Shown: positions 5,685 through 6,557 of the stretch, one piece after another
Numbering within the stretch: position 1 is the first letter of the stretch
How the letters are laid out: each line of letters begins with the position of its first letter
Notes under the pieces: generated by a model
Told to the model about the DNA's origin: nothing
Databases searched by the model: none
Seen by the model: only the letters and a program-made list of their open reading frames with translations
Origin: Pseudomonadota bacterium
Lineage (GTDB): Bacteria > Pseudomonadota > Alphaproteobacteria > Elsterales > Elsteraceae
Length of the DNA stretch: 6,557 nt
NCBI GenBank assembly: GCA_016195115.1
Contig: JACQAI010000380.1
Coordinates: forward strand, 1 to 6,557
Direction of reading: 5' to 3'
Translations under genes and position numbers: made by a program

Positions 5685-6557
5685 CTACTGCTTGGCTGCA
5701 AGCGGCTTTAGGACCAGGCGGTCGATGCGCTCCTCGTATAGCGCCTTGATCTCGGCGGGCGACTGGCGCTTCCAATCCACCCCGGGGGCGGCGTCGCCTG
5801 CGACCAGCGCGGCGGCCGTGTGGTCGTTGACCTCGTCGGCAAAGTGCACGCCGTCGTAGGTGTTGGTCGTGCTGATCGTGATCTCGGACGGGATGGAAAA
5901 ATCGAGGAACGCGTCGAACGCCGCCGCAGCCCGACGCAGGCCCTCGAGATAAGCGTCGAGGTTGCCGTCGAGCCCGTACTGCGCGATCGTCCAGGCGGCG
6001 TTCGGCGCGACGAACGCCAGCGCGCGCGCCTCGGGGAACAGCCGCCTCAGCTCGACATAGAGCTCGCCGCGCTCGGCATGGAGCTCCGGCCGCGGCGCCT
6101 GCGGCTTGAGCGTGGCGGGTGCCCGGTAAATGGTCCGTCGCGGGATGATGTGGCAGCGCCAGGCGCGATCGTACCGGCGCCGGTTGGGAAAGTCGTAGCG
6201 CAGGGCGCGGTAGGCGAGCACGAGTGCGTCGATCGACAGGTAGCTCTTCCAGAATGGCGGCGGGTCGTCGCCGTTCTTGACGAAGTCGGGCACGTTGAGC
6301 TTGAGCGTCGCACCCTCGAAATCGAACCCGTCGATCCCGACGATCAGGAGCCCGGGCGCGAAACCGCGAGCGCGCAGGTACTTGGCATAGACCAGGAACT
6401 CGGACACCACGCCGCCGGAGAACGCCAGATTGAAGCAGCGTCGCCCCTCGATCTGGGCCTGCGGCACCAATGCCGTGGTCGAGCTGCCGAACATGACGCA
6501 GTCGTAGTGCGCCAGGCTCGGCAGCAACTGGTTGAGCTTGGCGAGTCGCTCGTTGAA
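5685..6557 (-). CDS. SGNH-hydrolase-like protein of unknown function (5' end outside window)
   Basis: The open frame runs through the right edge of the window, so the visible 290 residues lack the true start; a TTG at 6527 is internal because FNERLAKLNQ is encoded before it in frame. The motifs suggest an SGNH/GDSL-type fold: CVMFGSSTT near residues 20-28 (possible nucleophile S25 or S26), NLAFSGG at 43-49 (the Gly/Asn blocks), LLIVGIDGFDF at 70-80, and a late YDGVHF (D235 and H238) in the position of the catalytic Asp-x-x-His. Proteins with this pattern are often involved in surface polysaccharide acylation and carry an N-terminal membrane anchor, which would lie outside the window. I do not recognise the specific family, and the hydrolase role is inferred from motif order only. 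It is convergent with nadA with a 3-nt gap, and no terminator lies between them. Confidence 0.65.
   Translation of the reverse strand, partial: FNERLAKLNQLLPSLAHYDCVMFGSSTTALVPQAQIEGRRCFNLAFSGGVVSEFLVYAKYLRARGFAPGLLIVGIDGFDFEGATLKLNVPDFVKNGDDPPPFWKSYLSIDALVLAYRALRYDFPNRRRYDRAWRCHIIPRRTIYRAPATLKPQAPRPELHAERGELYVELRRLFPEARALAFVAPNAAWTIAQYGLDGNLDAYLEGLRRAAAAFDAFLDFSIPSEITISTTNTYDGVHFADEVNDHTAAALVAGDAAPGVDWKRQSPAEIKALYEERIDRLVLKPLAAKQ

Overview
The window is GC-rich DNA from a bacterial chromosome with dense coding and short spacers. It is most likely from an alphaproteobacterium. The strongest clue is a degenerate-Nudix plus winged-helix regulator next to the NAD-synthesis gene nadA; as I recall, this NadQ-type regulator (COG4111, distantly related to NrtR) is an alphaproteobacterial speciality. 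The class III cyclase and TauD-like dioxygenase also resemble Rhizobiales/Rhodospirillales proteins. No RNA genes, mobile elements, CRISPR arrays or long repeats were seen.

Layout, left to right: (1) the C-terminal TOBE end of an ABC importer ATPase, closed by a strong intrinsic terminator; (2) a separate TauD/TfdA-family Fe(II)/2-oxoglutarate dioxygenase; (3) on the opposite strand, a class III nucleotidyl cyclase with an N-terminal sensor-like region, convergent with the dioxygenase; (4) a plus-strand pair 3 nt apart, an SDR oxidoreductase and the NadQ-like regulator; (5) a 144-nt regulatory intergenic region; (6) nadA, quinolinate synthase, with complete Fe-S cysteines; (7) on the minus strand, convergent with nadA and only 3 nt away, a protein with SGNH-hydrolase-like motifs that runs off the right edge.

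The most coherent unit is regulator, operators and nadA. A perfect 17-bp palindrome lies just upstream of the nadA ribosome binding site. A degenerate copy lies exactly 64 bp upstream, over a plausible promoter, and a two-part RNA stem fills the space between them. This suggests the regulator represses nadA, perhaps by DNA looping, in response to NAD status; that is inference. nadA has no nadB or nadC partner in the window.

The second notable point is the cyclase. It keeps both metal aspartates and the transition-state Asn/Arg, but has Gln and Asn where adenylyl cyclases usually have Lys and Asp/Thr for adenine recognition, so its nucleotide product is uncertain.
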